From: an uncultured Lachnospiraceae bacterium | GTDB taxonomy: Bacteria; Bacillota; Clostridia; Lachnospirales; Lachnospiraceae | DNA length: 64,000 nucleotides | Reading direction: 5' to 3' | Assembly: GCA_910579285.1 (NCBI GenBank) | Contig: CAJTTT010000015.1 | Location: 1 to 64,000, forward strand | Part shown: piece after piece, positions 27,691 through 36,686 of the stretch | How the letters are laid out: the number at the start of each line of letters is the position of its first letter | Position numbering within the stretch: position 1 is the first letter of the stretch | Position numbers and translations under genes: made by a program | Notes under the pieces: generated by a model | Seen by the model: the letters and a program-made list of their open reading frames with translations, nothing else | Databases searched by the model: none | What the model was told of the DNA's origin: nothing

Positions 27691-27769
27691 ATTATAAGTG
27701 TTTTCTTTCCTGCCGGCACCTGTCCTTTGTAATGAATCTTTTATGACATCTGTCATTTTTTCATATGAC
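27691..27769 (-). promoter_or_regulatory. Promoter region of the Rbs-type locus with ATGAC repeats
   Basis: A consensus TATAAT (27691-27696, minus strand) lies about 35 bases before the start codon, but no good -35 box is seen 17 bases upstream. Further up lies ATGACA-TC-TGTCAT (27743-27756) and another ATGAC at 27765-27769. A good -10 with no -35 and an upstream dyad suggests activation. The linked NarL-type regulator is the natural candidate. Confidence 0.5.
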
Positions 27770-27778
27770 AATTTCAAA

Positions 27779-27847
27779 GTGCGCATAAGCAGAGAAGGAA
27801 GGCTTATGTGCGCAAAAGAAAGAGAAGACCTCACGATCTTCTCTTTC
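27779..27847 (-). terminator. Two hairpins after the TrpB-like gene
   Basis: GAAAGAGAAGA (27818-27828) pairs with TCTTCTCTTTC (27837-27847) and is followed on the minus strand by a T-rich stretch, a probable terminator of the TrpB-like gene. A second imperfect stem (GCGCATAAGC with GCTTATGTGCGC, two-base bulge) lies at about 27780-27813. Together they separate that gene from the sugar locus. Confidence 0.7.
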
Positions 27848-27878
27848 GTATATTCTGTATTTATACCCGTGTATCGAA

Positions 27879-29258
27879 TCATTCACCCGGAACAGACGGA
27901 AGACCCGCAAACCCTTTTTCCAGATCCTCCTTGGTAGGAACATAATCCATCATCTGTCCATCGTGGAACTTTCCGTAAGCCACCATATCGAAATATCCCG
28001 TGCCTGTCAGACCGAAGACAATCGTCTTCTCCTCCCCTGTCTCCTTGCACTTCACAGCCTCATCAATGGCTGCCTTGATTGCATGTGCACTCTCCGGGGC
28101 GGGCAGGATTCCCTCGATTCTCGCAAACTCCTCCGCCGCCTTAAACACAGCTGTCTGCTCTACGCTGACCGCCTCGATCAGACCGTCATCATACAACTGC
28201 GACACAACGGAACTCATACCGTGATAGCGCAGGCCGCCCGCATGGTTCGGGGCAGGCATAAAGCCGCTTCCCAGCGTGTACATCTTCGCGAGCGGACAAA
28301 CCTTTCCCGTATCGCAGAAATCATACACATATTTTCCTCTGGTCAGACTGGGACAGGATGCCGGTTCCACCGCTATGATACGGTAGTCCGCCTCCCCTCT
28401 GATCTTCTCTCCAACGAAGGGGGAAATCAGACCGCCCAGGTTGGAGCCGCCGCCTGCACAGCCGATAATCATATCCGGCTTAATGTCATATTTTCTGAGT
28501 GCCGCCCTCGTCTCCTCACCGATGATGGACTGGTGCAAAAGCACCTGGGAAAGTACGCTGCCAAGCACATAGCGGTACCCTTCCCTCTTCCCGGCAGCCT
28601 CCACCGCCTCGGAAATTGCACAGCCGAGACTGCCGCCCGTTCCCGGAAACTCTTCCAGAATTTTCCGTCCTACATTCGTGGTATCGGAGGGCGACGGCGT
28701 TACCTGCGCGCCGTAAGTGCGCATCACCTCGCGGCGGAAAGGCTTCTGCTCGTAAGAAACCTTCACCATATAGACATGGCAGTCCAGCCCAAAATAGGAG
28801 CATGCCATTGACAACGCTGTTCCCCACTGGCCGGCGCCGGTCTCCGTGGTTACGCCTGCAAGACCCTGCTGCTTCGCATAATATGCCTGTGCGATGGCCG
28901 AGTTGAGCTTATGGCTGCCGCTCGTATTGTTTCCCTCAAATTTATAGTAGATCTTAGCCGGCGTATCCAGCTTCTTTTCCAGACAGTACGCACGCACAAG
29001 CGGCGACGGCCGGTACATCTTGTAGAAATCCAGAATCTCCTGCGGGATGTCGATATAGGCATCCGTATCGTTTAATTCCTGTCTCGCCAGCTCGTCACAG
29101 AACACTTCCCGCAGCTCCTCGAAGGTAATCGGCTGCAGAGTGCCGGGATGTAACAGCGGTGCGGGCTTATTCTTCATATCGGCCCGGACATTGTACCACT
29201 GTTTCGGCATCTCCTCCTCTTCCAGATAAATTTTGTACGGTATCGTCTTCTCTGACAT
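27879..29258 (-). CDS. trpB: TrpB2-type tryptophan synthase beta-like enzyme
   Basis: This PLP enzyme joins indole and serine to give tryptophan. The lysine that binds PLP is in GSHKLNSAIAQAYYA, the ETGAGQWG substrate loop follows, and CAGGGSNLGG is the phosphate loop. Length (459) and the N-terminal extension (LEEEEMPKQWYNVRADM) match the TrpB2 subgroup rather than classical TrpB (about 400). No trpA or other trp gene is nearby. TrpB2 proteins are often stand-alone and are thought to salvage indole; that role here is inference. Confidence 0.93.
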   Translation of the reverse strand: MSEKTIPYKIYLEEEEMPKQWYNVRADMKNKPAPLLHPGTLQPITFEELREVFCDELARQELNDTDAYIDIPQEILDFYKMYRPSPLVRAYCLEKKLDTPAKIYYKFEGNNTSGSHKLNSAIAQAYYAKQQGLAGVTTETGAGQWGTALSMACSYFGLDCHVYMVKVSYEQKPFRREVMRTYGAQVTPSPSDTTNVGRKILEEFPGTGGSLGCAISEAVEAAGKREGYRYVLGSVLSQVLLHQSIIGEETRAALRKYDIKPDMIIGCAGGGSNLGGLISPFVGEKIRGEADYRIIAVEPASCPSLTRGKYVYDFCDTGKVCPLAKMYTLGSGFMPAPNHAGGLRYHGMSSVVSQLYDDGLIEAVSVEQTAVFKAAEEFARIEGILPAPESAHAIKAAIDEAVKCKETGEEKTIVFGLTGTGYFDMVAYGKFHDGQMMDYVPTKEDLEKGFAGLPSVPGE

Positions 29259-29279
29259 GATTCCTCTCCCTGTCCTAAA

Positions 29280-30929
29280 TTAATGTTTGAGCTTGAACCT
29301 GCTGGTCTGTTTCTGCATCTGGTTCACCTGTTCAAACAACTCTGCGCTGACAGCCGCAGACTCCTCGCTGTTGGCTGTGTTCGTCTGCACCACGTTGGAA
29401 ATCTGCCCGAGCGCCTCGGATACCTGAGAGATCGCGGTAGCCTCGATCTGCACTGCATCCGCAAACTCTTCCACCGCATCGTTGGACTGTGTAACGAGTG
29501 TGAGCGTCTTCTTTAAGGATGTGGAAACTTCCTCCACAATCCTGCTGCCCCTGCCTGCTGCCTGTACGGAGTTTTCAATCAGCTCCTTCGTAGCCTTAGC
29601 CGCCTGATCGGATTTCGCTGCCAGATCACGGACTTCCTTCGCCACCACGGCAAAGCCCTTGCCAGCCTCTCCGGCCCTGCTTGCTTCCACTGCCGCATTC
29701 AGTGCAAGGATGTTCGTCTGGAAAGCAATATTTTCAATTGTGGAAATAATATTCTCGATCTGCTGCGAAGTATCGCTGATATCTGTCATGGCGCTGATCA
29801 GCTGCTCCATCTGCTGGCTGCTCAGATTCACCTGATCGCCGGTCAGATGTGCATTATCCCGCATCTCGGTAGCCATCTGAATATTCTTCTCCGCGCTTCT
29901 TGCCAGATCATCTGTTGTAGCGGTAAGCTCTTCCACTGCAGCCGCCTGATCCGTTGCACCCTCAGCCAGCATCTGGGAACTGTTGGAAAGACTCTGGGCA
30001 TGCCCGAATACCTTGTGCTCCACATCGTTGATGTTGTTCATCGCCGAGGAGAGGGAAGCCGTAAAGCTGTCAATGGATTCTGAGATAGAGCGGAAATCAC
30101 CGATAAAGGGAACCGACGCCTCCACATCAAAATTGCCGCCGGAAAGCTGGCTCATCATACGGTTGATATCTTCTATATACTGGTTGATCCGCTCTATGGA
30201 CTGCTTCAGTGTCCTTGCCAGATCACCGATCTCATCATTGGCATCATAATTCAGTTCAATCTTCATACAGCCATCCTGTAACGGCTTCGTCTTCGCCGTG
30301 ATCAGCAGAATCGGCTTCAGCACACGTCTCAAAATATAGAGCACCAGACTTAACAATAAAATTAACGTCAGAAAAAGTCCCACGCCTGTAACGATATGCA
30401 TGGTACGCACGGTCTGCTCCATATGCAGTGCGCTGAGCTCGTTCAGCTCCACACCGCGCTCCACAACCTGCTCCAGAAGCCCTACCAGAACACTCAGATT
30501 ACTTGAGATGGTCTCCTGGTAATACGCCTGCGCCTGCGCAGGATCCGCATTGTAAAGCTCCAGCACATAGGTCGCTGACTCATGCAGTTCCTTATGCAAC
30601 GGCTCAAGCTGGGTCCTCAGGTCGAGAATGGTCTTATCTTCCGTTCCCGCCTCACCGTAAAGCCACTGTCCCAGCACACAGCCTGTGGGATCCGTACTGC
30701 CGGTAAATTCCATGCCGGCATACAAGGCATTGCTTAAGTTGGAAGCCCACTTGTAATGGGCCGACTCCGCCTTCTGTGCCCTCTGCAGCACATCATTAAC
30801 CGCAACATTGGCTGCCGCACTGTCCTCCATATTATAAATGTTTTTTGTTGTCATTACACTGAACACCATAACTGCCAGCAAGGCAGCCGCCACCCGGACT
30901 CCGGCCATGATTTTTATACTCTTGCGCAT
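29280..30929 (-). CDS. Methyl-accepting chemotaxis protein with CZB-like zinc sensor
   Basis: This 549-residue chemoreceptor has TM1 near residues 10-28, an extracellular domain to about 180, TM2 ([21 protein letters not shown] region), HAMP, and a long cytoplasmic signalling coiled coil with the hairpin tip [20 protein letters not shown]. The extracellular part contains His58, then Cys84 in CVLGQW, then His112 and His116 in HKELH, close to the CZB zinc-binding pattern, which is usually cytoplasmic. AAAGGAG precedes the ATG at 30929. No other chemotaxis genes are in the window. Confidence 0.9.
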   Translation of the reverse strand: MRKSIKIMAGVRVAAALLAVMVFSVMTTKNIYNMEDSAAANVAVNDVLQRAQKAESAHYKWASNLSNALYAGMEFTGSTDPTGCVLGQWLYGEAGTEDKTILDLRTQLEPLHKELHESATYVLELYNADPAQAQAYYQETISSNLSVLVGLLEQVVERGVELNELSALHMEQTVRTMHIVTGVGLFLTLILLLSLVLYILRRVLKPILLITAKTKPLQDGCMKIELNYDANDEIGDLARTLKQSIERINQYIEDINRMMSQLSGGNFDVEASVPFIGDFRSISESIDSFTASLSSAMNNINDVEHKVFGHAQSLSNSSQMLAEGATDQAAAVEELTATTDDLARSAEKNIQMATEMRDNAHLTGDQVNLSSQQMEQLISAMTDISDTSQQIENIISTIENIAFQTNILALNAAVEASRAGEAGKGFAVVAKEVRDLAAKSDQAAKATKELIENSVQAAGRGSRIVEEVSTSLKKTLTLVTQSNDAVEEFADAVQIEATAISQVSEALGQISNVVQTNTANSEESAAVSAELFEQVNQMQKQTSRFKLKH

Positions 30930-31074
30930 CTCCACTTCTCCTTTAATCATGTTATGTTTATGTACAATCGTACGAATAGATTGTAGCATAACCGCTCGCT
31001 TATTTCAATCACTTAAAATAAATCCTTATGCTGGTTTGGGGCAAAATATCCCCCTGACGGATGCGTGCGGACCA

Positions 31075-31269
31075 CTAGCCGCAGTCCGGCTCCTGTGCAT
31101 CAAACAGTTTCCCCGTGGCAAAGGGACTTCCCACATCGCACCGCCCGTGATGATATGCCTTTTTCTGCTCACCCCCGGAAAGTTCCTCCGAAGTTTCCAC
31201 CTTGATCCGGCTGACGCCGTCTTTCGTCAGATTGTCCAGCATTTTGATTACGTCATCCACTTCACTCAT
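31075..31269 (-). CDS. Small conserved protein at the end of the haem/siroheme operon
   Basis: A 64-residue soluble protein that I do not recognise as a named family. An acidic helical start (MSEVDDVIKMLDNLTKDGVS) is followed by KVETSEELSGGEQKKAYHHG and RCDVGSP, with a second cysteine near the end. A strong AAGGAGG site precedes the ATG, and it follows hemL by 30 bases. I have an impression of similar small proteins in Lachnospiraceae. The HHGRC segment could bind metal; no function is claimed. Confidence 0.7.
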   Translation of the reverse strand: MSEVDDVIKMLDNLTKDGVSRIKVETSEELSGGEQKKAYHHGRCDVGSPFATGKLFDAQEPDCG

Positions 31270-31299
31270 CTGTCACCCTCCTTATTTACTATATTCCAG

Positions 31300-32667
31300 T
31301 CACATCTTCGGCGCGACTGCATGCAAAGCCGCTCCCACGCACGCTGCAACAGCTTCGCAGGTCTCTTCAATCAACGCATCAGAATGGGCATCCGAGACAA
31401 ACACCGCCTCAAACTGGGATGGCGCCACATAAATGCCCCGTTCCAGCATGTTGTTGAAATACGCCGCGAACGCTTTTCGGTCACACAGACAGGCATCCTC
31501 ATAATTTTCCACCTGCCGCAGATGTCTGCGCCGTTCCTGCTCCCCGTCCCCTGTTCCCGGAGCGTTTTCCCAAATGCCGTCCGCATTCCGGCCGGGAACA
31601 AAAAATGCCGAGAGCAGCGAACCCGCCCGGTTCACCACAAGTCCCGCCTTTCGGTACGCCTCGGAAAGCTTCCCGGCCCGCCTGTCGATCCTCTCATAGA
31701 TGCCCGTATCATCTATCAGAATTTTCAGCGTTGTGATACCCGCCGCCACCGCCACAGGGTTGCCCGAAAGCGTTCCCGCCTGATAGACCGCTCCAAGGGG
31801 CGCAACGCAGGACATGATATCCCGCCTGCCGCCGTAAGCCGCCAGCGGCATCCCGCCGCCCACAATCTTTCCGAAGGTGTACAGATCCGCATGCACGCCC
31901 GTGTACGCGGACGCGCCTCCAAGCCCAAGCCGGAAGCCCGTGATCACCTCGTCGAAAAGCAGAAGCGCGCCATGCTCTTTCGTGATACGGCGCAAAAACT
32001 CCAGAAACCCTTTTTTCGGCGGCACCACACCCATGTTGGCCGCCACCGGCTCCACCACCACCGCCGCCACCTGGCCGTAGTTTTCCTCCATCAATGCGCG
32101 CACGGACTCCTCGTCATTGTAGACTGCCGTCAGCGTACCCGCCGCATATCCCGCCGGCACACCCGCGCTGTCCGGCACCGACTGGGTCATCAGCCCGGAA
32201 CCCGCTTTCACCAGCAGACCGTCTGAATGGCCGTGGTAATTGCCTGCAAACTTGATGATCTTCTCCCGGCCCGTGAATCCTCTTGCCACGCGCACGGCGC
32301 TCATCACCGCCTCCGTCCCGGAACTGACCAGACGCACCATCTCCACATCGGGCACGCAGACACCGATCAGTTCCGAAAGCTCCACTTCCCCCGCTGTGGG
32401 CGCGCCGAAAGTCAGCCCGTCCGCACAGGCCCTCTGCACCGCCTCCACCACTTTCGGGTGCGCATGTCCAAGAATACCCGGCCCCCAGGAACAGACATAA
32501 TCCAGATATCTGTGTCCGTCCGCATCAAAAAGCCACGGCCCCTGCGCCCTGTGCACAAAAAAGGGATGCCTGCCCACCGCGCCAAACGCCCGCACCGGGG
32601 AATTGACCCCGCCGGGGATTCTTTGCCGCGCTCTGTTGAAAAGTTGTTCCGATCTTACGTTTTCCAT
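31300..32667 (-). CDS. hemL: Glutamate-1-semialdehyde 2,1-aminomutase
   Basis: HemL converts glutamate-1-semialdehyde to 5-aminolevulinate using PLP. The fold-type I aminotransferase features are present: NYHGHSDG, LLFDEVITGFR and the PLP lysine in GKIVGGGMP. At 455 residues it is some 25 longer than usual, owing to an inserted charged stretch near residue 375 (GTGDGEQERRRH). GGGGAG lies four bases before the ATG at 32667; the upstream ATG at 32679 lacks a site. It supplies ALA to hemB next door. Confidence 0.96.
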   Translation of the reverse strand: MENVRSEQLFNRARQRIPGGVNSPVRAFGAVGRHPFFVHRAQGPWLFDADGHRYLDYVCSWGPGILGHAHPKVVEAVQRACADGLTFGAPTAGEVELSELIGVCVPDVEMVRLVSSGTEAVMSAVRVARGFTGREKIIKFAGNYHGHSDGLLVKAGSGLMTQSVPDSAGVPAGYAAGTLTAVYNDEESVRALMEENYGQVAAVVVEPVAANMGVVPPKKGFLEFLRRITKEHGALLLFDEVITGFRLGLGGASAYTGVHADLYTFGKIVGGGMPLAAYGGRRDIMSCVAPLGAVYQAGTLSGNPVAVAAGITTLKILIDDTGIYERIDRRAGKLSEAYRKAGLVVNRAGSLLSAFFVPGRNADGIWENAPGTGDGEQERRRHLRQVENYEDACLCDRKAFAAYFNNMLERGIYVAPSQFEAVFVSDAHSDALIEETCEAVAACVGAALHAVAPKM

Positions 32668-32706
32668 AGGACTCCCCATTCCGAAGTGTTTACACAGGCC
32701 GCCCTG

Positions 32707-33672
32707 TTATCGCTCCCTCTCCCATGCGGCGGCCTCCAGCGCATGATAGGTGATGATGATCTTCGCGCCTGCCCGCTTCATGGCCGTGAGATTCTCCAGC
32801 ACAATCCTTCTCTCGTCAATCCATCCGTTGGCAGCGGCTGCTTTCACCATAGCGTACTCCCCGCTCACATTGTACACTGCAAACGGCATATCGAAGGTGA
32901 GCGCCGCCTCCTTCAGAACGTCCAGATAGGCGAGGGCCGGTTTGACCATCACAATGTCCGCACCCTCCTCTATGTCCGCCCGGATTTCCCGCAGCGCCTC
33001 CTGTCCGTTGGCGCAGTCCATCTGATAGCTTTTGCGGTCACCGAAGCCCGGCGCAGAGTGAGCCGCATCCCGGAACGGTCCGTAATAGGCGGAGGCAAAT
33101 TTCGCGCTGTAGGCCATGATCGGCGTCTGGGTAAAGCCTGCCTGGTCGAGACCTTCCCGTATGGCCGCCACCCGGCCGTCCATCATATCCGAGGGCGCCG
33201 CCATGTCCGCACCGGCCTCCACAAGGCTCACCGCCATCTTCACCAGATAGGGCAGCGTCTCGTCGTTTAAGATTTCCTCCCCGCACACCATCCCGCAGTG
33301 GCCGTGGGACGTGTATTCGCACAGACAGATATCCACCACAATATAGATTTCCGGGTAATGCTCCTTCATATAACGGACCGCCCGCTGGGTAACGCCGTTG
33401 CTGGCGTAAGCCTGGCTCCCCTGAGGGTCCTTGTGGTCCGGAATGCCAAAAAGCATGACACCTCCGATGCCCGCCTCTTTCACCCGGTCTAAAATCTCGT
33501 CCAGACAATCAACCGAATACTGGAAAACGCCCGGCATGGAACCCACCGGGTTTCTGATCTGTTCGCCTTCTATCACAAAGATCGGATAAATCAGATCTTT
33601 CGGATGCAGTCTCGTCTCCTGCATCATGGAGCGGATTCTCCCGTCCCTTCTCAATCTTCTGAAACGGTACAT
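32707..33672 (-). CDS. hemB: Delta-aminolevulinic acid dehydratase (porphobilinogen synthase)
   Basis: HemB condenses two ALA to porphobilinogen. The two Schiff-base lysines are in MAYSAKFASAYYGPF and MVKPALAYLD. The cysteine-rich metal loop DICLCEYTSHGHCG indicates the zinc-dependent class. Length (321) is normal. GGAGA precedes the ATG. It lies between the cobA-hemD fusion and hemL. Confidence 0.97.
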   Translation of the reverse strand: MYRFRRLRRDGRIRSMMQETRLHPKDLIYPIFVIEGEQIRNPVGSMPGVFQYSVDCLDEILDRVKEAGIGGVMLFGIPDHKDPQGSQAYASNGVTQRAVRYMKEHYPEIYIVVDICLCEYTSHGHCGMVCGEEILNDETLPYLVKMAVSLVEAGADMAAPSDMMDGRVAAIREGLDQAGFTQTPIMAYSAKFASAYYGPFRDAAHSAPGFGDRKSYQMDCANGQEALREIRADIEEGADIVMVKPALAYLDVLKEAALTFDMPFAVYNVSGEYAMVKAAAANGWIDERRIVLENLTAMKRAGAKIIITYHALEAAAWERER

Positions 33673-33772
33673 GATTTTCTCCTTCTTCCTTCTTTCCTCT
33701 TCATCTGTGTAACAGACCTGAAATTTCCGTTCCTGCCATCCTGCCTCTTAGAAACGGCTCCCTGCCTGCCCG

Positions 33773-35461
33773 TCAAAATCCTCTTTCATGCACTTCCCTG
33801 CACAGGCAGGCCGCAACCGCGTCCACAGTGGCTTCCTCCGCAGTCAGAGGCTGCGTTTTCACATGGCCGTACACTTCTCTGGCGCACCATTCTCCGATAC
33901 AGACATAGCGGCTCTTTGTATTCTGCATGCCTTTCTGTTCCAGCCCCTCAAAATAAGCGCCCGCCCCCATAGCGGAACCGAAGACAATATAATCCGGCTC
34001 TCTGCGGATCACCACATCCCGCCTGTTCTCCTGCACGCCCAGCTCATAGAGGGGATACTCTGTATAAGGGATGCCCCTCTCATCAAAAATCTGCGGCAGA
34101 AGATCGCTTCCCTGTTTTGCGCGGAGGAAAACCGTCCGGCGGTATCGCTTTTCGTCCGTCTTCTGGCTCGTTTCCTCCCTGCCTGCCTCCTGTTCCATGA
34201 CGTCCGCAAGCCCTCTGGCCAGATGTTCTGCATCATAGACATCCGGCATATAGTCTGCATAGAGCCCCGCTTCCTGCAGCGCTTCCGCCGTACCCGGGCC
34301 GATCACCGCAATTTTCTGATCCGAAAGGTTCCTCAGGTCCCGCATCTCCTGCCGCATTTTGTTCAGAAAGACTTTCACACCGTTGGGACTGGTAAAAACC
34401 AGCCAGCCGCAGGCCGAAAAGTCCGGCAGCGGATCCTGTGCGGGCCGGATCTCCATAAAGCTCATATCCCAGACATCAGCGCCCTTTTCCCGGAGCACGG
34501 AGGCCATCCTGCCCGCAAAACGGGAGGTCCCTGTCACGCCCACGCTGGTTCCTTTCAGCGGCAGCATACACCGCCTTTCTCTCTCTGTCCTGTCAGAAAC
34601 CGCCAGCCCGCCAGAATCCTCTGCTTCCCCGTCTGATGCCATCGGCCCGCCAGAATCCTCTGCCTCCCAGACGCCGCCTGCTCCAGCTTCTGCCGTTGTA
34701 AGCGAAAGCTCTGCCACCGCTCCGACCACGATCACCGCCGGGGAGGCAAACCCCTGCTCCACTGCCCTGGTGTAAAGTGCAGAGAGAGGCGCGCGCAAAA
34801 CTCGCTGCCTTTCGGTCGTTCCTTCCATAACAATGGCACAGGGCGTATGAGGATCCTTTCCGGCCCCAAGCAGCCCCGCCGCAATTTCATCCAGGTGGTG
34901 CATCCCCATCAAAATCACAAGAGTGCCCTTAAGCCGGGCCAGCGTCTGAAAATCCAGCCGGCTCTGTTCCTGTCCGTCTGTTTCCGCCGCCGTTCCCGTC
35001 ACCACCGTCACGCTGTCTGAAAGTCCTCTGTGGGTGACCGGGATGCCCGCCGCCGCAGGCACCGCAATGGCCGATGTGACGCCGGAAATGACCTCGCAGC
35101 AGATGCCCGCATCGCTCAGGGCCATAAATTCCTCACCGCCCCGGCCAAACATATAGGGATCTCCTCCCTTTAACCGCACCACGGTTTTCCCCTCCCGCGC
35201 CTTTTCTATCAGAAGGGCGTTGATTTCAGTCTGTTTCCTGCTGTGACGCTGATACCGTTTGCCCACATAAATTCTTTCGCAGTCAGGCCTCGTCCACTGC
35301 AGCAGCTCCTGGGACACCAGACTGTCATAGACCACTGTGTCGCAGCTTCGCATCGCCTCCACCGCCTTCATTGTCACAAGACCAGCATCGCCGCAGCCGC
35401 CGCCAGCCAGATATACTTTTCCGCTGCTCAATCTCCGTGTTTCCTCCATCATCCAGGGCAT
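33773..35461 (-). CDS. cobA-hemD: Uroporphyrinogen-III methyltransferase/synthase fusion
   Basis: A two-enzyme protein of 562 residues. The N-terminal module (about 15-255) is SAM-dependent uroporphyrinogen-III C-methyltransferase: VYLAGGGCGDAGLVTMKA, VRLKGGDPYMFGRGGEE and GIPVTHRG. A repetitive linker (EAEDSGG twice) leads to the C-terminal uroporphyrinogen-III synthase (from LKGTSVGVTGTSRF, with VFTSPNGVKVFL). It closes the tetrapyrrole ring and methylates it to precorrin-2. The reading frame is open far upstream, but the ATG at 35461 shares one base with the hemC stop (TAATG), which fixes the start. Confidence 0.94.
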   Translation of the reverse strand: MPWMMEETRRLSSGKVYLAGGGCGDAGLVTMKAVEAMRSCDTVVYDSLVSQELLQWTRPDCERIYVGKRYQRHSRKQTEINALLIEKAREGKTVVRLKGGDPYMFGRGGEEFMALSDAGICCEVISGVTSAIAVPAAAGIPVTHRGLSDSVTVVTGTAAETDGQEQSRLDFQTLARLKGTLVILMGMHHLDEIAAGLLGAGKDPHTPCAIVMEGTTERQRVLRAPLSALYTRAVEQGFASPAVIVVGAVAELSLTTAEAGAGGVWEAEDSGGPMASDGEAEDSGGLAVSDRTERERRCMLPLKGTSVGVTGTSRFAGRMASVLREKGADVWDMSFMEIRPAQDPLPDFSACGWLVFTSPNGVKVFLNKMRQEMRDLRNLSDQKIAVIGPGTAEALQEAGLYADYMPDVYDAEHLARGLADVMEQEAGREETSQKTDEKRYRRTVFLRAKQGSDLLPQIFDERGIPYTEYPLYELGVQENRRDVVIRREPDYIVFGSAMGAGAYFEGLEQKGMQNTKSRYVCIGEWCAREVYGHVKTQPLTAEEATVDAVAACLCREVHERGF

Positions 35462-36609
35462 TACAGCCAATCCGTCTGCTTTTTGACCATCTTTGCCGCC
35501 CGGCGGGCCATTCTTCCGCCCTCCGCCGCTTCGGCCGCGCCGATAAGCCTGACTTTGTTCTCTGCATACATGACGTCCAACAATATACTGTCTTCCGGGT
35601 ACGCCATTTGCGATCCATACAGGGTGGCTGCATACGCCGCTTCCAGGCTTCCCACCGACGACGTTTCCAGTTTCTGTACCAGCGATGTCTCCCGTTTCCG
35701 CACCACCGCCGGCTCCTGTCCCTTTGAAAACGCCGTGTATGCCTCTGGTCCCGATGAAGTCCGCCTGCACCATGCCGCTGCCGCCTCACTGCAGTCTGCG
35801 GATAGCTGGGCCAGCGCTTCCCGCTCAACCAGATAGGAAAGCTCTGTCTCCGCATCCGAAATCTCTTTGCAGATGGCTGCCGTCACGGATCCCTGCACAG
35901 CCTCCACCGCAATGATACCCTGACATGCCGCCGGCAGAAACAATTCCGGGGAGAGCGGATAGAAATCAAACGTCTCCTCCCTCTCCGCATCAATTCCCAT
36001 TCTGTCCAGCCCTGCCTTTGCCAGCAGAATCCCGTCATAATGGCCCGCCTGCAGTTTTTTCAGTCTGGTATCCACATTGCCGCGGATCTCTTCACAGATG
36101 ACATCCTCCCAGACCCTTCGCGCAAGCATCTGCCGCCGCCGGCTGCCGGTTCCGATCCGAAACAGAGAACCGTCTGCCTGCGCCTCCATTCGGCTGTGCG
36201 CTATCCGCTCTTCGATCTGCGCATTCGCGTAAATGCCTGCCCCCTCTTCCCAAAAAGACGGAAACGGGATTCTTCCACCCTTTGGCACTACAAGCACATC
36301 CCTCACATCCGCCCTCGGCAGAACAGCTGCGATGAATAATCCCATCGCCAGCCGCATCGGCAGATCCTTCGCCGAATGCACCGCCAGGTCAATGTGCCCG
36401 GAGAGCAGCGCCTGCTCCAATTCCGATGCAAAGATACCCTTATCCCCAACCATAGACAGCGGCGTGTCCTGGATCTGATCCCCTCTGGTCTGCAGAACCA
36501 CCAGTTCCGTCCCTATGCTGCTGTCAATCTCCGCTATGGCCGCCTGCACGAGAGCAGCCTGCCGCAAAGCCAGTTTACTTCCCCTTGTGCCGATTCTGAT
36601 TCCACTCAT
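35461..36609 (-). CDS. hemC: Porphobilinogen deaminase (hydroxymethylbilane synthase)
   Basis: HemC polymerises four porphobilinogens into hydroxymethylbilane. Family features include IGTRGSKLALRQA, the catalytic aspartate in HSAKDLP (Asp82) and RGNVDTRLKKL. At 382 residues it is longer than the usual 310 or so, with extra sequence at the C-terminus (VRKRETSLVQKLETSSVG). The dipyrromethane-cofactor loop, normally GGC followed by VP, reads SADCSEAAAAW here; Cys273 is kept but its surroundings are unusual. It is coupled to the cobA-hemD gene. Confidence 0.93.
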   Translation of the reverse strand: MSGIRIGTRGSKLALRQAALVQAAIAEIDSSIGTELVVLQTRGDQIQDTPLSMVGDKGIFASELEQALLSGHIDLAVHSAKDLPMRLAMGLFIAAVLPRADVRDVLVVPKGGRIPFPSFWEEGAGIYANAQIEERIAHSRMEAQADGSLFRIGTGSRRRQMLARRVWEDVICEEIRGNVDTRLKKLQAGHYDGILLAKAGLDRMGIDAEREETFDFYPLSPELFLPAACQGIIAVEAVQGSVTAAICKEISDAETELSYLVEREALAQLSADCSEAAAAWCRRTSSGPEAYTAFSKGQEPAVVRKRETSLVQKLETSSVGSLEAAYAATLYGSQMAYPEDSILLDVMYAENKVRLIGAAEAAEGGRMARRAAKMVKKQTDWL

Positions 36610-36686
36610 GTTTTCGTCATTCTCTCTTTCAATTCCACCGCTGTCACCTCAAAAACCTTCATACAAAACAATCTTCCAGGCAGACA

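Noticed and set aside
30838-33270. Two long plus-strand frames antisense to hemL and hemB
   Set aside because: Long and without stops, but composition is shadow-like (Arg/His/Pro-rich) and there are no ribosome sites; the minus-strand enzymes are unmistakable.
35461-35773. Extended N-terminus of the cobA-hemD protein
   Set aside because: The frame is open for 104 more codons but overlaps hemC, is Gly/Arg-rich, and the TAATG coupling at 35461 gives a better start.
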